DNA from: Centrapalus pauciflorus
Lineage: Eukaryota > Streptophyta > Magnoliopsida > Asterales > Asteraceae
Direction: 5' to 3'
DNA length: 64,000 nucleotides
Assembly (NCBI GenBank): GCA_020465985.1
Contig: JAANYP010002832.1
Location: 62,001-126,000 of the forward strand
In this document: in pieces, positions 61,402-64,000 of the stretch
How the letters are laid out: every line of letters begins with the position of its first letter
Numbering within the stretch: the first letter of the stretch is position 1
The notes under the pieces: generated by a model
The model's database searches: none
What the model saw: the letters and a program-made list of their open reading frames with translations, nothing else
Told to the model about the DNA's origin: nothing
Position numbers and translations under genes: made by a program

Positions 61402-62876
61402 ATGGATAACGAGTTCGAAACAAAGCTTCTTCACCATGTAGCTGAAGAGGAAGATGACCTCAAACAAAGGATATGGGACGAAATGAAAAAGATATGGAGG
61501 GTCGCCTTGCCTGGTATGATTTCCAGAGTCTGTGCGTTCGGAACAATCATCGTCACCCAGTCGTTTATCGGACATGTTAGTGACTTAGATCTTGCTGCCT
61601 ACGCTCTCATTCAAACGCTTTGCGCTCGATTTGTCAACGGCATAGTTGTAAGTACTTAACTAACTAATTATATATATATATATGGTTATCGATCATTAAC
61701 TTGCATGTGAGCTTTTGTTTCAGTTGACCTTAATTAATCCATTATTCGAATGTATATCAAGGGCAGCTGGGAATGTCGAGCGCAACTGAAACCCTTTGTG
61801 GACAAGCATTTGGAGCGGGGCAACACCATATGATGGGCATTTACCTGCAACGATCATGGATCGTCGAACTGATAACTTTAACCCTCTTGCTCCCAATGTT
61901 CATCTTCAGTACCCAAATCTTCAAACTCCTTGGTCTGGAAGAATCATTAGCAAACAGTTGTGGATATATATCATTATGGTTCATCCCTTTGGTATACACT
62001 TTTATTTTTAGCATGACTATACAGATGTATCTACAAGCACAATCAAAGAACATGATTATTGCATGGCTTTCGGTGTTTCAAATCGCGATCCACGTGCTTT
62101 TGTCGCTTCTTCTGGTGAACAAGCTTAACATGGGGACCTCAGGTGCAATGATTGCACTCTTGATGTCATCGTGGTTTGTTGTGATCGGCGAATTCGTTTA
62201 CATATTTGGAGGATGGTGTCCTCGTTCGTGGACAGGATTCACAATGGCTGCATTTGAAGACTTGTTGCCTGTTGTGAAGCTCTCAATGTCCTCTGGTGTG
62301 ATGCTCTGGTAATTATTAAGTCTTCAAAGATATATACTAGTTTAGTTACAGAAATTTAACCCTCCCTCAGTTTATACTTTTGACTATTTTAAAGTCAAAC
62401 TTAATAATTTTGAAGTCCAAAATGCATATGAATTTCATCACGAAAACACTTGTGATCTTTTTGATTGACGTATTATATTACTACGTTTAAAGTGACTGTA
62501 ATTATTTTATGAAAAGTTTTAGAAAGAAATATTAATTATTTATTTAGAAATTAATTAAGTTGATTGAGGAACCATACCAATCTTTTTGATGTTGAAAGGC
62601 AAATTAATAAAATTTGTTGCAGCTTGGAGTTATGGTACTATGCTATTCTTGTGTTGCTTGCTGGATACATGACAGATGCAGAGGTTGCCATATCTGCCTT
62701 CTCCATTTGGTATGGTATCATCAATTAAACTTGTGTCAATTCGATCGTATATAATTAATTAACCCTTTTCAACTCAATACTTTGGAGAAGAAACTAAAAC
62801 TTTTTTTTTTTTTTTGCAGCCTCAACATTAATATATGGGATATGATGATAACCCTCGGTTTTTTAGGTTCGGCGTG
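61402..62876 (+). CDS. MATE efflux transporter C, exons 1-4 (continues past window)
   Basis: Third tandem paralog. Coding exons: 61402-61647, 61767-62308, 62623-62709, 62820-62876, about 310 residues, with the same exon lengths (2-4) and phases as A and B. Motifs: FGTIIVTQSFIGHVSDLDLA, MSSATETLCGQAFGAG at 85-100, GGWCP, and CLELWYY with the TM7 glutamate at residue 265. The donor after 62876 is GTAAGT. The next exon, which should open with a VRVANELG-type segment, is not found in 62877-64000. Intron 4 is therefore over 1.1 kb (118-119 bp in A and B), or the gene is truncated. The role is as for the other two. ATG 61402 is chosen because the acceptor TTCTCAG ends at 61400; an in-frame ATG at 61369 would add 11 residues only in an unspliced transcript. 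Confidence 0.88.
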
Positions 62877-63135
62877 GTAAGTGATCTATAACCACTTAAT
62901 GACTTGCTAACTAGTTTATTGTACCACGTATCACCTGAATATTTTTAGTAAAAATTATTCGTATAATGTTTTATTTATAAATTTATATATTTTAATCGAT
63001 GTAAATAGAGATTTTATATTTTTATTTATGTGTAATATATTTTTTTTATTCAGATTAACACAAAATTTAATGAGTCAAAAGAACACACATAACAAATATG
63101 ATTCTTCTTTATTATATATAATAAAAATAACAATG

Positions 63136-63522
63136 AGTCAGGTTCAAAAAAGTAGCTCTCGAAATCAAGTGCACCTGAAAGTATCAACCTTAAAAAACTT
63201 TTTTTTAATTTCTTTTCACATAACCATGTTTAATTTAATGTTATACGCATGATATAAGAATTTTCACATAGATTCACACTTTCTGTGTCCTTAAAAATTA
63301 TATGAATGTTCAATGCATATTTATGTGAATGGTCATCCAAGTGAATGATCATTCACACCATCATCATGATCTTTTTTTACCATTCACAAGATTTATGATG
63401 TTACTCATTTTGAAAAAAAATCTTATAATGTTGTCTTATACATATCTATTCAAAAAAAAATATGTGAATGATCATTCACATTAGGGTACGCTGGAATCTC
63501 ATAGGTACGCTGATGAACCTGA
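63136..63522. mobile_element. TA-repeat-linked MITE, family C, inverted copy
   Basis: Inverse of 23235-23623 over its whole length, from the GTCAGGTTCAAA end to CGCTGATGAACCTGA, with GTGAATGATCATTCAC palindromes. It lies in the region that would be MATE-C intron 4. Confidence 0.7.
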
Positions 63523-63828
63523 TTCTAATAACAATTTATAAATAATAGTTTCAATAAATATATAAGAACAATATTATAGTTATTTGGCATAAATATTTAT
63601 TTTGTATTATATTCATAATAATAACAATAAATATTAAATAATGACAAATATTGGATAGAGTTTATTATTTATTAATATTTATAGAGTTTAAAAATAATGA
63701 TTTGTATTTATCATTTATTCTTTAAAATTAATAAAAATTTGTGTTTATCATTAATAGTAAACGTGAAGGCGACTGGTGACGCTTATGTGTTTTTCTTCAT
63801 TTTGTGTGTGTGTGTGTGTGTATAGAAG
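63523..63828. other. AT-rich DNA with (TG)n
   Basis: No gene; (TG)n at about 63803-63820. Confidence 0.4.
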
Positions 63829-64000
63829 CAGGCTTATCTGCGTACCTATGAGATTCCAACGTACCCTGTTGTGAATGATCATTTACATACAACATTATAA
63901 GTACTTTTATCAAAATGAGCAACATCATAGATTTTGTAAATGGTAAAAAAAAAGATCATGTGAATGGTATGAATGATTATTCACTTGGATGACTATTCAC
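63829..64000. mobile_element. TA-repeat-linked MITE, family C, cut by window end
   Basis: Starts CAGGCTTATCTGCGTACC and follows 23236 onward, in opposite orientation to the copy at 63136-63522. Confidence 0.65.

Overview
The window is nuclear DNA of a flowering plant, most likely a eudicot. It is AT-rich and gene-poor, the genes are intron-split, and it is crowded with plant-type transposable elements (MITEs, short Helitrons, SINEs, Ty3/gypsy relatives) and long (TA)n and (CT)n microsatellites. The species cannot be read from the sequence. An Asteraceae-like genome is a guess only.

Host genes. Left part: an intronless F-box/LRR-type gene (6769-7914) and a possible orphan gene 5' end (about 2565-2950). 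Right half: a tandem cluster of three same-strand MATE (DETOXIFICATION-type) transporter genes. MATE-A (30336-33879, 487 aa) and MATE-B (49335-51935, 484 aa) are complete with eight coding exons in identical phases. MATE-C (61402-62876) shows exons 1-4 and runs off the window. All three ATGs sit one base after the same splice acceptor. A matching leader with a GTAAGT donor followed by a (CT)n tract lies upstream of each (donors at 27892, 38912 and 58864). This predicts a non-coding first exon and a first intron of about 2.4, 10.4 and 2.5 kb. A fourth, orphan copy of the leader lies at 34920-35717.

Mobile DNA. The largest element is a 9.6-kb LARD-like non-autonomous LTR retrotransposon on the minus strand (13062-22698). 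Its 3.6-kb LTRs are almost identical, and it has a 5-bp target duplication, a tRNA-Met-type primer site, a polypurine tract, and a non-coding interior that keeps the trace of two decayed gag zinc knuckles. A small broken gag-only gypsy element lies at 4005-5866. The rest is a mosaic of foldback MULE-type MITEs with 9-bp target duplications, Tourist MITEs (TTA), hAT MITEs (8 bp), a tRNA-derived SINE with 16-bp target duplications, a family of short Helitrons (A^TC...CTRR^T with a CACGTAATACGTG-like hairpin), and several MITE families that repeatedly abut (TA)n microsatellites. Three of these are strung together at 22895-24069.

How it fits together. The MATE cluster probably grew by tandem duplication including the leader exon. 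Introns and spacers then diverged by transposon insertion: MATE-B intron 2 holds a hAT MITE, and its predicted first intron is built largely of transposons. No prokaryotic features, CRISPR arrays or rRNA genes are present.
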